Shown piece after piece: positions 43,566-51,610 of a stretch of DNA of 64,000 nt (positions are counted from its first letter, which is position 1; every line of letters begins with the position of its first letter). The stretch is taken from assembly GCF_033100795.1 (NCBI RefSeq), contig NZ_JAWLVI010000002.1, forward strand, positions 124,001-188,000. The letters are read 5' to 3'. The position numbers were made by a program, and so were the translations under genes. This stretch comes from Pseudothioclava sp033100795. GTDB taxonomy: Bacteria > Pseudomonadota > Alphaproteobacteria > Rhodobacterales > Rhodobacteraceae. Under the pieces are notes generated by a model. It did no database searches. It had not been told where the DNA came from and saw nothing but the letters and a program-made list of their open reading frames with translations.

Positions 43566-43983
43566 AGGGTTCGATCCCGCCAAGCGCGCAGATCATCTTC
43601 CACTCATCTTCGGTAACGGGTTGCACTGACAGGCGCATGCTTGTGACAAGGGACATCTCGCACAGGCGCGGATCGTCCTTGACCTGCGCAAGGGTCACTG
43701 GCGTCTGTAGCGGGCGAACCGCCCTAATATCAACGCAGTCCCAACGCGGATCGTCGGTTGTCGAATCCGGATGCGCCTCGCGGCAAACCTCGACGATGCC
43801 GACAATCTCTTTGCCGATATTCGAGTGGTAGAAAAACCCCTGATCGCCCAGCTTCATCTCGCGCATATTGTTCCGCGCGAGATAGTTACGCACGCCATCC
43901 CACTCTTCACCGATTTCGCCTTTCGCGACCTGCTGGTCCCAGGACCACTTATTCGGCTCGGATTTGAACAGCCACTTTGCCAT
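43564..43983 (-). CDS. EVE-domain protein
   Basis: 139 residues starting MAKWLFKSEPNKWSWDQ after AAAGGTGAT. The EVE fold, related to PUA and YTH, binds modified nucleobases or RNA. Family features are WDGVRNYLARNNMREMKLGD near residue 35, FFYHSNIGKEIVGIVEV near 57 and a C-terminal LSVQPVTEDEWKMIC. The bacterial role is not settled. Its ATG shares one base with the YciI stop, so it is the last gene of tsaD-gpsA-YciI-EVE. Confidence 0.9.
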   Translation of the reverse strand: MAKWLFKSEPNKWSWDQQVAKGEIGEEWDGVRNYLARNNMREMKLGDQGFFYHSNIGKEIVGIVEVCREAHPDSTTDDPRWDCVDIRAVRPLQTPVTLAQVKDDPRLCEMSLVTSMRLSVQPVTEDEWKMICALGGIEP

Positions 43984-44252
43984 CAGCCGATCACCTTTTT
44001 CCATTCGATCACCGAGACCGAGTCGAACAGGTCGGCGGCGGCGTAGGGGTCGCCAGCGGCCCAGGCGTTCGCCGCCTCAAGCGTATCGGTCTCAAGAACG
44101 ACCAGAGATCCGCACATCTCACCACCTTCAAGGAAGGGGCCAGCCATCTTCACGATGCCGGTTTCTTCGATATAGGCCAGATGTGCCGCCCGGGTATCAA
44201 GGCGGGTTTGCAGGTGACCGGGCTTGTCTTTGCAGATAACAGCGTAAAGCAT
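43983..44252 (-). CDS. YciI-like protein
   Basis: 89 residues with a ferredoxin-like fold of the YCII family, whose members lack a firm function. Visible features: MLYAVICKDKPGHLQTRLDT at the start, AHLAYIEETG with the conserved histidine near residue 24, and GSLVVLETDTLEAANAWAAG (conserved D-PY after it: GDPYAAADLF). It lies three bases after gpsA and overlaps the EVE gene by one base. Confidence 0.88.
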   Translation of the reverse strand: MLYAVICKDKPGHLQTRLDTRAAHLAYIEETGIVKMAGPFLEGGEMCGSLVVLETDTLEAANAWAAGDPYAAADLFDSVSVIEWKKVIG

Positions 44253-44255
44253 GGG

Positions 44256-45212
44256 TTATTCCTGTTTCAGAGGGCGCGCGAGAAGGGCTTGCACTGCCTC
44301 GCGGACCGAGATTTCCTGATTTGTAAGTGCGGCGATCATTTTGGCGATCGGCGTGTCGATGGCCTGCTTTTCCGCCAGAATAGAGACTGCTTTCGCGGTC
44401 GCAACACCTTCGACGGTAATTGTTCGATCGAAAGCGCCGCCTTTGCCAAGTGACAGCCCGAACTGGAGGTTGCGCGATAGTGGCGAGGTGCAGGTCAGCA
44501 CCAGATCGCCAAAGCCGGAAAGGCCCGCAAGGGTCTCTGGTAACGCACCCTGCGCGGCGGCGAAGCGCTGCATTTCGGCAAAGCTGCGGGTCATCAGGGC
44601 GGCGCGCGCTGAATCGCCCAGACCGGCACCAATCACGACCCCGGCACCAATCGCGTAGACGTTCTTTAGCGCGCCGCCAAGTTCTGCGCCGGTCGTATCC
44701 GAAGTGCGATAAAGCCGCAGAGTCGGGGTGGAGAGCCGCGTTTGCAGGGCTTCGCAGCCGTCGGTGCAGGCAAGCGTCAGAGCCGTTGGCAAGCCGCGCG
44801 CAATATCTGCAGCAAAGCTCGGTCCGGTCAGAATCGCAGCGCGCGCATTAGGGCAATTCTGCCGGATTAGCGCGGTTGCCCCTTGCAGAGTGGCAACGTC
44901 GATCCCCTTAGAGCACGACACCAGCGTTTTGCCGTCAAACCGGCCCGGATGCTCGCGCAAAAATGCGCCGATTTTCTGCATCGGAACCGCGAGCAGAACC
45001 ACGTCACTAAGGTCGGTATCTCCAAGCTCTGCTGTAATAGTGACGTTTTCTGGTAGCGTCACACCGGGCAGACGGGCCATGTTCTCGCGCCGCTCTTGCA
45101 TCCCTGCCGCTTGAGTTGCGTCGCGCGCCCATAGGGTCACCGGCTCGTTTTGTGCCAGTGTGATCGCAAGGGCGGTGCCGAAGGCGCCCGCGCCGATAAC
45201 CGAAATGCTCAT
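44256..45212 (-). CDS. gpsA: Glycerol-3-phosphate dehydrogenase (NAD(P)+)
   Basis: 318 residues. It reduces dihydroxyacetone phosphate to glycerol-3-phosphate for phospholipid synthesis. The dinucleotide loop VIGAGAFGTALA is at the N-terminus, SCSKGIDVAT near residue 110, AILTGPSFAADIARGLPTAL near 138, and the catalytic-lysine block GGALKNVYAIGAGV near 186. The start overlaps the tsaD stop by four bases. Confidence 0.96.
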   Translation of the reverse strand: MSISVIGAGAFGTALAITLAQNEPVTLWARDATQAAGMQERRENMARLPGVTLPENVTITAELGDTDLSDVVLLAVPMQKIGAFLREHPGRFDGKTLVSCSKGIDVATLQGATALIRQNCPNARAAILTGPSFAADIARGLPTALTLACTDGCEALQTRLSTPTLRLYRTSDTTGAELGGALKNVYAIGAGVVIGAGLGDSARAALMTRSFAEMQRFAAAQGALPETLAGLSGFGDLVLTCTSPLSRNLQFGLSLGKGGAFDRTITVEGVATAKAVSILAEKQAIDTPIAKMIAALTNQEISVREAVQALLARPLKQE

Positions 45213-46303
45213 GCTTTGGCCCCTTTCTTGCCCGAACCCAAAAGAGCCGGAGCCTTTTTGTCAAGCGGCCAACGCGGGCGGGCGGACAGGGCCATGTCGT
45301 CTTGCTCGCCCCTGGAGTAACGCTCGATTCCCGCGAAAGCGATCATCGCGGCGTTATCGGTGCAAAGGGCCAGAGGCGGGGCTACAAAAGTTGTGCCGAA
45401 CTCCGCTGAAACAGTCTCTAATGCGGCTCGAATCGCTCTATTCGCGGCGACGCCACCGGCGACGGCGAAGGCGGGTTGCGAGGGTGAAGCTTCGAGATAC
45501 TGCGCCAGAGCGCGGCGGGATTTCTCGGCCAGCGTATCGCAAATGGCTGCCTGAAAACTGGCGCACATGTCGGACCGGATAGCGCGCGGAAGGCCGCCGT
45601 GGGCAGCGACGACCTCATCACGGGCGCGCAGGAGTGCCGTTTTTAGCCCGGAGAAGGACATATCGCACCCCGGCCGATCCAAAAGAGGGCGCGGGAAGCG
45701 AAACGCCTTGGGGTTTCCAAGGCTCGCTTCGGCCTCGACCGAAGGGCCGCCGGGTTGCGGGAGGTTCAATAGTTTCGCCGTCTTGTCAAATGCTTCGCCA
45801 GGTGCATCGTCGATGGTGCCGCCAAGGCGTGAAAACTCATCCGGCGAGTGTGCGATCAGGAACTGGCAATGCCCGCCCGAAACCAGCAGCATCAGATACG
45901 GGAACCGAAGCCCGTCCGTCAGGCGTGGTGTCAGCGCGTGCCCCGCAAGGTGGTTAACCCCCACCAGCGGGAGCCCTGCGCCCGCCGCAATCCCCTTGGC
46001 GCACATCACGCCCGACATCACCCCGCCAATCAGCCCCGGCCCCGCAGTCACCGCAATACCGTCAAGATCGGCAAAACCAAGCCCAGCCAGCGCCATCGCT
46101 TCTTCGACGCAGGTATCAAGCTTTTCAGCGTGTGCGCGCGCGGCAATTTCCGGCACAACCCCGCCAAAAGGCGCGTGCAGAGCGGTTTGTCCCGCCACGA
46201 CCGAGGCCAAAATCCGCGCGCCATCGGGCGTTTTCTGCACGATCGCGGCGGCTGTATCGTCGCAGCTTGATTCAAGGCCAAGAAAAGTAAGCGTGTCAGA
46301 CAT
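45209..46303 (-). CDS. tsaD: tRNA threonylcarbamoyladenosine transferase TsaD
   Basis: 364 residues from the ATG at 46303 (MSDTLTFLGLESSCDDTAAA). With TsaB and TsaE it transfers the threonylcarbamoyl group to A37 of tRNAs reading ANN codons. The metal-binding HxxxH is in GVNHLAGHALTPR near residue 115; LMLLVSGGHCQFL near 137 and DDAPGEAFDKTAKLL near 163 bind nucleotide. Longer upstream frame overlaps hemD and is rejected. First gene of its unit and divergent from hemD. Confidence 0.95.
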   Translation of the reverse strand: MSDTLTFLGLESSCDDTAAAIVQKTPDGARILASVVAGQTALHAPFGGVVPEIAARAHAEKLDTCVEEAMALAGLGFADLDGIAVTAGPGLIGGVMSGVMCAKGIAAGAGLPLVGVNHLAGHALTPRLTDGLRFPYLMLLVSGGHCQFLIAHSPDEFSRLGGTIDDAPGEAFDKTAKLLNLPQPGGPSVEAEASLGNPKAFRFPRPLLDRPGCDMSFSGLKTALLRARDEVVAAHGGLPRAIRSDMCASFQAAICDTLAEKSRRALAQYLEASPSQPAFAVAGGVAANRAIRAALETVSAEFGTTFVAPPLALCTDNAAMIAFAGIERYSRGEQDDMALSARPRWPLDKKAPALLGSGKKGAKA

Positions 46304-46374
46304 GCGGGCTCGGTTGCCAGAGGGTTTCTTCGCAGGTAACACCGTGGGTGCGTTCAGACAATCCCGAGGCCCAA

Positions 46375-47088
46375 ATGTCGCCCGATTGCGCATCCGCTCC
46401 GACGTTGATCTTGACCCGCCCCAAGGCGGCGTCGCTCCGGTTTGCCGAGGGGTTCCGGCGGCGTGTGCGACTTGTCATTTCGCCGCTGATCGAGATCGAG
46501 AAGGTGGATGCAGCCTATTCTCCTGCCGAGGTGGTGATCTTTTCGTCACGAAATGCGGTGGAATCGAGCCGTGATTTGCCTGATTGCGTAAAGCGTCGTG
46601 CCTATTGCGTCGGGGCGGCGACAGCCGCCGCAGCCAAGAGGGCGGGGTTCGAGGTGCTCGGTGTTGCGGAAACAGCGGCATCGCTGGAGCAGGTGCTCCG
46701 CGCCGCAGCGCCACGAGGCCCGCTGCTGCATTTGCGAGGAGACGTGGTGGCCTATCCGCTGGCAGAAAGGCTGAATCAGGCCGGAATAGAGACAAATCAG
46801 GCTGTGATTTATCGCCAATCCCCGCAACCGATGACGGATGAGGCGCGCGAGGTGCTGGCTTCGGGGCGCCCATGTATCGCGCCACTTTTCTCGCCCCGAT
46901 CCGCGCGGTTGTTTGCCGAGGCCATGCGGGGGGACCATCCCGCGCTGACGCTGATTGCGATGAGTGATGCAGTCGCGCGCGCCTGCGATGGTTTGATCGT
47001 TAAGGAAATCAGGACCGCAAGTGCGCCTGATGCGCAGGCGATGCGGCAAATGATCGAAGAAGTGCTGGGCGACAATGAGTCGGGTTGA
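46375..47088 (+). CDS. hemD: Uroporphyrinogen-III synthase
   Basis: 237 residues. It closes and isomerises hydroxymethylbilane to uroporphyrinogen III. The family is poorly conserved; supporting features are TLILTRPKAASLRFAEGF at the N-terminus, VIFSSRNAVESS near 57, RAYCVGAATAAAAKRAGFEV near 78 and FSPRSARLFAEAM near 172. The ATG at 46375 follows GAGG; a GTG 27 bases upstream has no ribosome site. hemC, its usual upstream partner, is absent. The mitofilin-like and HemY genes follow, as in other Rhodobacterales. Confidence 0.87.
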   Translation: MSPDCASAPTLILTRPKAASLRFAEGFRRRVRLVISPLIEIEKVDAAYSPAEVVIFSSRNAVESSRDLPDCVKRRAYCVGAATAAAAKRAGFEVLGVAETAASLEQVLRAAAPRGPLLHLRGDVVAYPLAERLNQAGIETNQAVIYRQSPQPMTDEAREVLASGRPCIAPLFSPRSARLFAEAMRGDHPALTLIAMSDAVARACDGLIVKEIRTASAPDAQAMRQMIEEVLGDNESG

Positions 47089-47160
47089 GATAGCCCCGCG
47101 CGCTTATTAAGTTGAAACAAAGACGCAATATTATTTCGCGCGTTCGTATGAGGAATGGCC

Positions 47161-48339
47161 ATGGCAAAACCGAGATCCCGCAAGACAAGCACCCCCGAGG
47201 CCAGCGAAGAAATCTCTGACGCGGAAATCGTGCTGGAAACGCCAGTCGCTGAAGCGGCTGAGCCTGACGCCGAGGTCGTTGTCGCGGAAGAGCCTGAGCA
47301 GGCCGAATCCGAGGCCGATGCCGCAGCGGACGAGCTGGAAACAGCTGTGGAAGAGGCGCTTGAACCTGTGGCCTCCGCTGCGCCGGAGGTGATGCCGCGC
47401 CGGGGTGGGTTCGTGCCGCTGGTTCTTGGTGGAGTTATCGCGGCGGGGCTTGGAGCGGGTGCGGCGATCTATGCGCTCCCGTATCTGCCGGCGGGTCTTT
47501 TGCCGCAGCCCGAGGTGGACGTTGCTGCTTTGAAAACAACGAGCGACGCGCAGGCGACGCAAATCTCCGACCTGTCGCAGAAGCTGGCCGATTTCAAAGT
47601 GCCCGCACCGGACCTGTCGGGCGTTGAGGCTGCGCTGGCCGAGCTTGGTGCGCAGCAGGCTGCAAATGCTGCTGCGATTGCCGATCTGGCGGCGCGGATT
47701 GCAGTGGCTGGCAGTGCCGAAGGTGCCGCGAACCCCGGCTTGAGCGCGGAAGTTAGTGATCTGCGGACCAAGTTAGAGGCCGTTATTGCGGAGAACGAGC
47801 GCTCGCAGCAAGAGGCCACCACTGCTGCGCAGGCGATTCAGGCCGAAGCGCAGGCTAAAGCGGCGCGCACGATGATTCAGGCGGATCTCTCGCGCCTGAA
47901 TGCAGCACTTGAGGCGGGCGAACCGCTGGCGCCGATTGCCGAAGCGCTTGCGGCCGCAGGTGTTGCTATACCCGCTGCGCTATCGGGCGAGATTGCCAGC
48001 GCGAGTGCGCTGCAAGAGGGCTTTGGCCCCGCCGCGCGCTCTGCGCTGAAATCGGCGCGCCTTGCGGGGGGAGAGGCGTCGATTGGTGAAAAAATCGGCT
48101 CGTTCCTGCTGGCGCAGACGGGCGTTCGTTCGCTTGATGCGAAAGAGGGTGACGGGCCGGATGCGATTTTGTCGCGCGCGCAGGCGGCAGTGAACGCCAA
48201 GGATTTCGGTGCCGCGCTGGCCGAGATTTCCGCGCTTCCGGATGCCGCGCAAACGGCTTTCGCAGATTGGGCCGCTCAGGCAACCGCACGGATTGACGCC
48301 GTTCAGGCTGCGGCGGCGCTTGTTGATTCATTGAAGTAA
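47161..48339 (+). CDS. Mitofilin (Mic60)-like inner-membrane protein
   Basis: 392 residues. An acidic, Ala/Glu-rich N-terminus of about 80 residues precedes one membrane segment (VPLVLGGVIAAGLGAGAAIY, near 85-105), then a long coiled coil (about 125-250) and a C-terminal helical domain ending AQAAAALVDSLK. This architecture and the place between hemD and hemY match the alphaproteobacterial homologue of mitochondrial Mic60/COG4223, which shapes intracytoplasmic membranes. The ATG at 47161 is chosen because GAGGAA would overlap the ATG at 47155. Confidence 0.82.
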   Translation: MAKPRSRKTSTPEASEEISDAEIVLETPVAEAAEPDAEVVVAEEPEQAESEADAAADELETAVEEALEPVASAAPEVMPRRGGFVPLVLGGVIAAGLGAGAAIYALPYLPAGLLPQPEVDVAALKTTSDAQATQISDLSQKLADFKVPAPDLSGVEAALAELGAQQAANAAAIADLAARIAVAGSAEGAANPGLSAEVSDLRTKLEAVIAENERSQQEATTAAQAIQAEAQAKAARTMIQADLSRLNAALEAGEPLAPIAEALAAAGVAIPAALSGEIASASALQEGFGPAARSALKSARLAGGEASIGEKIGSFLLAQTGVRSLDAKEGDGPDAILSRAQAAVNAKDFGAALAEISALPDAAQTAFADWAAQATARIDAVQAAAALVDSLK

Positions 48340-48352
48340 TAGGGGAACCGCT

Positions 48353-49849
48353 ATGATCTGGTCTTTTATCAAAATCGCGCTGTTCCTGATTATCGTGGCT
48401 GCGGCGACTATGGGCGCGGCCTACCTGACCGAGATGGGCGACGGGATTTACATCCGCGCCTTTGGGTTTGAATTCACGCCGCCGCCGCTGATGGCTGTGA
48501 TCGGGGTGATCTTGCTGTTTGTTGCGGTCTGGGTTGTGATTCGGGTCGTGGGACTCGTTGTTGCCTTCCTGCGCTTCCTGAATGGCGATGAAACCGCGAT
48601 CAGCCGCTATTTCGACCGCAACCGTGAACGCAAAGGCTATCAGGCGCTGGCCGAGGGGCTTTTGGCTGTGGCCTCGGGCGAGGGTAAGCTGGCGCTGTCC
48701 AAGGCCGAGCGCGCCGAACGGTTTCTGGATCGCCCGGAACTCACCAATCTCCTGATCGCTCAGGCGGCCGAAACCGCGGGTGAGACGCGGCGCGCAACGC
48801 GGGCCTATAAGCGGCTTTTGAAGGACGACCGGACTCGGTTTGTCGGGATTCGTGGCCTGATGCAGCAAAAGCTGGAAGAGGGAGATACGGAAACTGCGTT
48901 GAAGCTGGCGGAAAAGGCGTTCGCGCTGAAGCCGCGCCATGTGGACACGCAGAATACGCTTCTGGATTTGCAGGCAAAAACGGGCAATTGGAAGGGCGCG
49001 CGTGAGGTGCTGCAAGCCAAGCGTCGACTTGGTCTGTTGCCGAAAGAGGTGCACCGCCGTCGCGATGCGGTGATGGCCTTGCAAGAGGCCAAGGTTATTC
49101 TGGACGAGGGCGCGTCGATCGAGGCACAAGAGGCCGCTATTGCAGCCAACAAATCCTCGCCCGACCTTATTCCGGCAGCGGCGATGGCTGCGCGGGCCTA
49201 TATCGCGAAGGGCAAACTCAAGAATGCCGCGCGCGTCGTGACAAAGGCCTGGGAGGCGCACCCGCACCCCGATCTGGCCAGCGTTTTTGCTGAAATCGTC
49301 CCCGATGAAGAGCCGCTTGCGCGCCTCAAACGCTTTAAGCCGCTTCTGAAGCTGCGCCCCGACCACGAAGAAACGCGCCTTCTGCGGGCCGAGCTGCACA
49401 TCGCCGCCGAAGACTTCCCCGAGGCGCGCCGCGCGCTGGGCGATCTGGTCGAAAGCCACCCGACGGCCCGTTCCCTGACGATCATGGCTGCGGTCGAGCG
49501 CGGTGAGGGGGCGGATGATGCCGTTGTGCGCGGCTGGTTGGCGCGCGCCCTGACGGCGCCTCGCGGGCCGCAATGGTGCTGTGATAAGTGCCAGAACATT
49601 CAGGCCGAGTGGGGGCCGGTGTGCGATAATTGTGGCGGGTTCGATACCCTTAGCTGGCGCGAGCCAGTCCAGGGCGCGCAGCCCTTGCCGCATGGTGCCG
49701 AGATGCTGCCACTGATTGTCGGGCACGTCCCCGCGCCGAGGGACGAAAACGGAGAGATCGTTGATGATATTCCCGTGTCGCCGGACTCGGATGCGGCGCT
49801 TGAAGCGGATCTGTTTGCCGAAAACGGGGATGCTGCAAAACAGAGCTGA
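48353..49849 (+). CDS. HemY-like TPR membrane protein with zinc-ribbon tail
   Basis: 498 residues. Two N-terminal membrane segments (IALFLIIVAAATMGAAYL and LMAVIGVILLFVAVWVVI) and the HemY_N block (RRFLNGDE-like FLRFLNGDETAISRYF) are followed by TPR-like repeats to about residue 400. The C-terminus has CCDKCQ and VCDNCGG, a CxxC-x14-CxxC pair likely to bind zinc or iron, as in rubredoxin-type tails of LapB proteins. HemY of this kind is a putative heme-pathway or envelope adaptor; it is unrelated to protoporphyrinogen oxidase HemY of Gram-positives. Starts 13 bases after the mitofilin-like gene. Confidence 0.87.
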   Translation: MIWSFIKIALFLIIVAAATMGAAYLTEMGDGIYIRAFGFEFTPPPLMAVIGVILLFVAVWVVIRVVGLVVAFLRFLNGDETAISRYFDRNRERKGYQALAEGLLAVASGEGKLALSKAERAERFLDRPELTNLLIAQAAETAGETRRATRAYKRLLKDDRTRFVGIRGLMQQKLEEGDTETALKLAEKAFALKPRHVDTQNTLLDLQAKTGNWKGAREVLQAKRRLGLLPKEVHRRRDAVMALQEAKVILDEGASIEAQEAAIAANKSSPDLIPAAAMAARAYIAKGKLKNAARVVTKAWEAHPHPDLASVFAEIVPDEEPLARLKRFKPLLKLRPDHEETRLLRAELHIAAEDFPEARRALGDLVESHPTARSLTIMAAVERGEGADDAVVRGWLARALTAPRGPQWCCDKCQNIQAEWGPVCDNCGGFDTLSWREPVQGAQPLPHGAEMLPLIVGHVPAPRDENGEIVDDIPVSPDSDAALEADLFAENGDAAKQS

Positions 49850-49924
49850 GTATTTTGGCGCGCCGGAAGTCAATTTGGGGCTACACATCCCGGAAAGACC
49901 ATGCTAATCGGCGCGCCATAAATG

Positions 49925-50000
49925 GCCGGTGTAGCTCAGCTGGTAGAGCACGTCATTCGTAATGATGGGGTCGGGGGTTCGAGTCCCTTCACCGGCACCA
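49925..50000 (+). tRNA. tRNA-Thr (anticodon CGT)
   Basis: 76 bases fold as a standard cloverleaf. The acceptor stem is GCCGGTG/CACCGGC, the D arm GCTCAGCTGGTAGAGC, the anticodon arm CGTCA-TTCGTAA-TGATG, the variable loop GGGTC and the T arm GGGGG-TTCGAGT-CCCTT. CCA is encoded. The anticodon CGT reads ACG threonine codons. Confidence 0.96.
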
Positions 50001-50058
50001 CTTCTCTCTCGCGAACATCAAGAAAGTTAAGCAATCTTGGGTTTCCGAGAGGGAAGTG
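49999..50058. repeat. Long imperfect stem-loop abutting tRNA-Thr
   Basis: CACTTCTCTCTCG (49999-50011) pairs with CGAGAGGGAAGTG (50046-50058) with one G-T wobble or mismatch, and an inner CAAGA/TCTTG hairpin fills the loop. The left arm begins in the CCA end of the tRNA. No T run follows, so simple termination is doubtful. Confidence 0.5.
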
Positions 50059-50135
50059 GACCGCTTTCGTCAAAATCGAGTGATGATTCGTCAGGTTTCG
50101 ACGCGCCTCTGGGCGCGGGGGTGTTGCCGCAAGGA

Positions 50136-50690
50136 TCAGATGGTCTCGGGTGGCGCTGCGACACCTGAGTTGACGGTCTCGGTATCCATGAGTTGACCCA
50201 GAAACAGCGCCATGAATTCCGAGCGTGATGATGTGCCGGATTTTCTCATGAGCGCGTGAGACTGGAGCTTCACGGTGCCAGCGCTCGTTCCCCTGAGTTC
50301 AGCGATTTCCGAGGTAGTCAGGCCGCGAAGCAAAAGCAGGGCGACATCGCGTTCTGCGGCGGTCAACGCCCAGTGATCGAACTTGCGTTCAGCAAGGTCC
50401 AGAAAATTTTCTTTCAGGGCGTGAAGAGTGTCGGCGAAGCTCTGATTGTGGCGCGTAAGGGCGCCAATATGTTCGCGCACAACCAGCAAACCGCCCGCAA
50501 GAGTAACGACCGCGAATATCTCGAACAGCATATGCGCGAGCTGATTCCCTGAAATCGGCTGGTTCAACGCGAGGTGGCCGCGCAGTTCGATTGCGACATC
50601 CGCACCCAGAACGGCCAGCGCGGACATCATCCCCCAATAAATGATGCGAACAAATGTTTTCCTGTTTTTCAGCATGTTAGAGGCACTCAT
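50136..50690 (-). CDS. Membrane-anchored LuxR-type HTH regulator
   Basis: 184 residues from the ATG at 50690. Two membrane segments (IIYWGMMSALAVLGADVAI and HMLFEIFAVVTLAGGLLVV) are followed by a short helical linker and a LuxR-type HTH near the C-terminus (LTAAERDVALLLLRGLTTSE and GTSAGTVKLQSHALMRKSG). It has no receiver or autoinducer domain, so the signal may be sensed in the membrane. An alternative ATG at 50729 has AAAGG but lies within an 18-bp palindrome that looks like its operator. Divergent from the four-gene operon starting at 50862. Confidence 0.8.
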   Translation of the reverse strand: MSASNMLKNRKTFVRIIYWGMMSALAVLGADVAIELRGHLALNQPISGNQLAHMLFEIFAVVTLAGGLLVVREHIGALTRHNQSFADTLHALKENFLDLAERKFDHWALTAAERDVALLLLRGLTTSEIAELRGTSAGTVKLQSHALMRKSGTSSRSEFMALFLGQLMDTETVNSGVAAPPETI

Positions 50691-50727
50691 TCGGATTTGA
50701 TGCTGCTGTATACCCGTGGTTTTGGGC

Positions 50728-50745
50728 ATATAACCTTTGTTATAT
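50728..50745. promoter_or_regulatory. 18-bp palindrome between LuxR-type gene and operon
   Basis: ATATAAC-CTTT-GTTATAT is a perfect seven-base dyad around a four-base centre, placed in the 170-base divergent gap. It is a good candidate for the binding site of the adjacent regulator. Confidence 0.45.
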
Positions 50746-50861
50746 ACGGAAAATTCCAGTTATTTTCGCACCAAAGTCAGATGGCCACAAATATTTTTTG
50801 TGCCTAGCCTTCCTTGATGCCGCCTCGAAGGAGTGCGGACCCCAACGGAAGGAAAATCGAC

Positions 50862-51332
50862 ATGCTGAGACGCTCGATCTTGCAAATGCTCATCGCCTCT
50901 CCCGCTTTTGCCGCGACTCTCGTTGCGATGCCGGGCACCGCACGCGCCAGCGGTGGTGGTGGTGGTTCCAATGGCGGAAATGACAGCTCGTCCGGAGACA
51001 ATGACAGCTCTGGTGGTGGTTCCAATGGCGGAAATGACAGCTCTGGCGGCGGCTCCTATGGCGGCAATAGCTCCAGCGGCGGCACGAACGCCGGTGGCTC
51101 CTATGGTAACAGCAATGATGGTGTTTACGGCGGGAGCATGAACGACGGGCAAGGTGGCGGTTCGCTGCCTGGTATGCCGTCGGGGCCGGAATCGCATCTG
51201 AGTGGTGCGGACGCAGATGATGTCTGGTTGCAGCAGCAGTCCACCAATACTGTGAACAGCACATTGTCTTCCGACGGGCTGCAAACCGTGTCGCCTTCGA
51301 GCCTGTCATCGGTTTTGGATAGCTTCCAATGA
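50862..51332 (+). CDS. Secreted Gly/Ser/Asn-rich repeat protein
   Basis: 156 residues from the ATG at 50862, preceded by GGAAGGAAAA. A signal peptide (ILQMLIASPAFAATLVAMPG then TARA) is followed by about 75 residues made almost only of Gly, Ser, Asn and Asp, with repeats of GGSNGGNDSS and GGSYGGNSSS. The C-terminal ~55 residues are more ordinary (ADDVWLQQQSTNTVNSTLSS). It has no cysteine and no catalytic motif. The repeat looks like a structural or sticky extracellular matrix protein, or a kinase substrate, given the HprK-like gene two genes on. First gene of a four-gene operon. Confidence 0.75.
   Translation: MLRRSILQMLIASPAFAATLVAMPGTARASGGGGGSNGGNDSSSGDNDSSGGGSNGGNDSSGGGSYGGNSSSGGTNAGGSYGNSNDGVYGGSMNDGQGGGSLPGMPSGPESHLSGADADDVWLQQQSTNTVNSTLSSDGLQTVSPSSLSSVLDSFQ
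50958..51043 (+). repeat. Internal 32-nt direct repeat (two copies)
   Basis: A 32-base unit occurs at 50958-50989 and again, identical, at 51012-51043, 54 bases (18 codons) apart. It starts GGTGGTGGTTCCAATGGCGG and encodes GGGSNGGNDSS. The in-frame period suggests recent repeat expansion in the secreted protein gene. Confidence 0.85.
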
Positions 51333-51607
51333 GAGTGAAGTCGCTTGCGCCTCTGGCTGTGCTCGCCGTTCTTGCGGCGTGCATGTCGCCCGTAACCTAT
51401 ACCCGCGCGCAGTCGCCTGATTTGTTTCAGGCACTCGATACCCGCCCCGATGGATATGTCGGTGTGGTGAGATCGACGGGCGCCACCTACACGATCGTCT
51501 CGACCCGTGCCAATTCATCAAGGCTGTGCCGAGTCGTGACTCTTAAGGCTCCGGGCGATTTCCAGACCGAAAGCTTCTGCAAGTCCAAAGGCGGAGAGTG
51601 GCGGTAA
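51329..51607 (+). CDS. Small lipoprotein, unknown
   Basis: 92 residues. The N-terminus MRVKSLAPLAVLAVLAAC is a classic lipoprotein signal with lipidation at Cys18. The mature part is about 75 residues with two further cysteines (RLCRVVTLK and ESFCKSKGG) that may form a disulfide. No family recognised. The ATG overlaps the stop of the Gly/Ser-rich gene (ATGA), so the two are translated together. Its stop is three bases before the next start. Confidence 0.75.
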   Translation: MRVKSLAPLAVLAVLAACMSPVTYTRAQSPDLFQALDTRPDGYVGVVRSTGATYTIVSTRANSSRLCRVVTLKAPGDFQTESFCKSKGGEWR

Positions 51608-51610
51608 GCG

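Noticed and set aside
47966..49888. A 640-codon minus-strand open frame
   Set aside because: It is antisense to the mitofilin-like and HemY genes; no motif supports it.
50728..50729. Start of the LuxR-type regulator at 50729
   Set aside because: AAAGG there is close to an ATG, but the ATG lies in the 18-bp palindrome and the added residues do not resemble a family N-terminus; 50690 is preferred though not certain.
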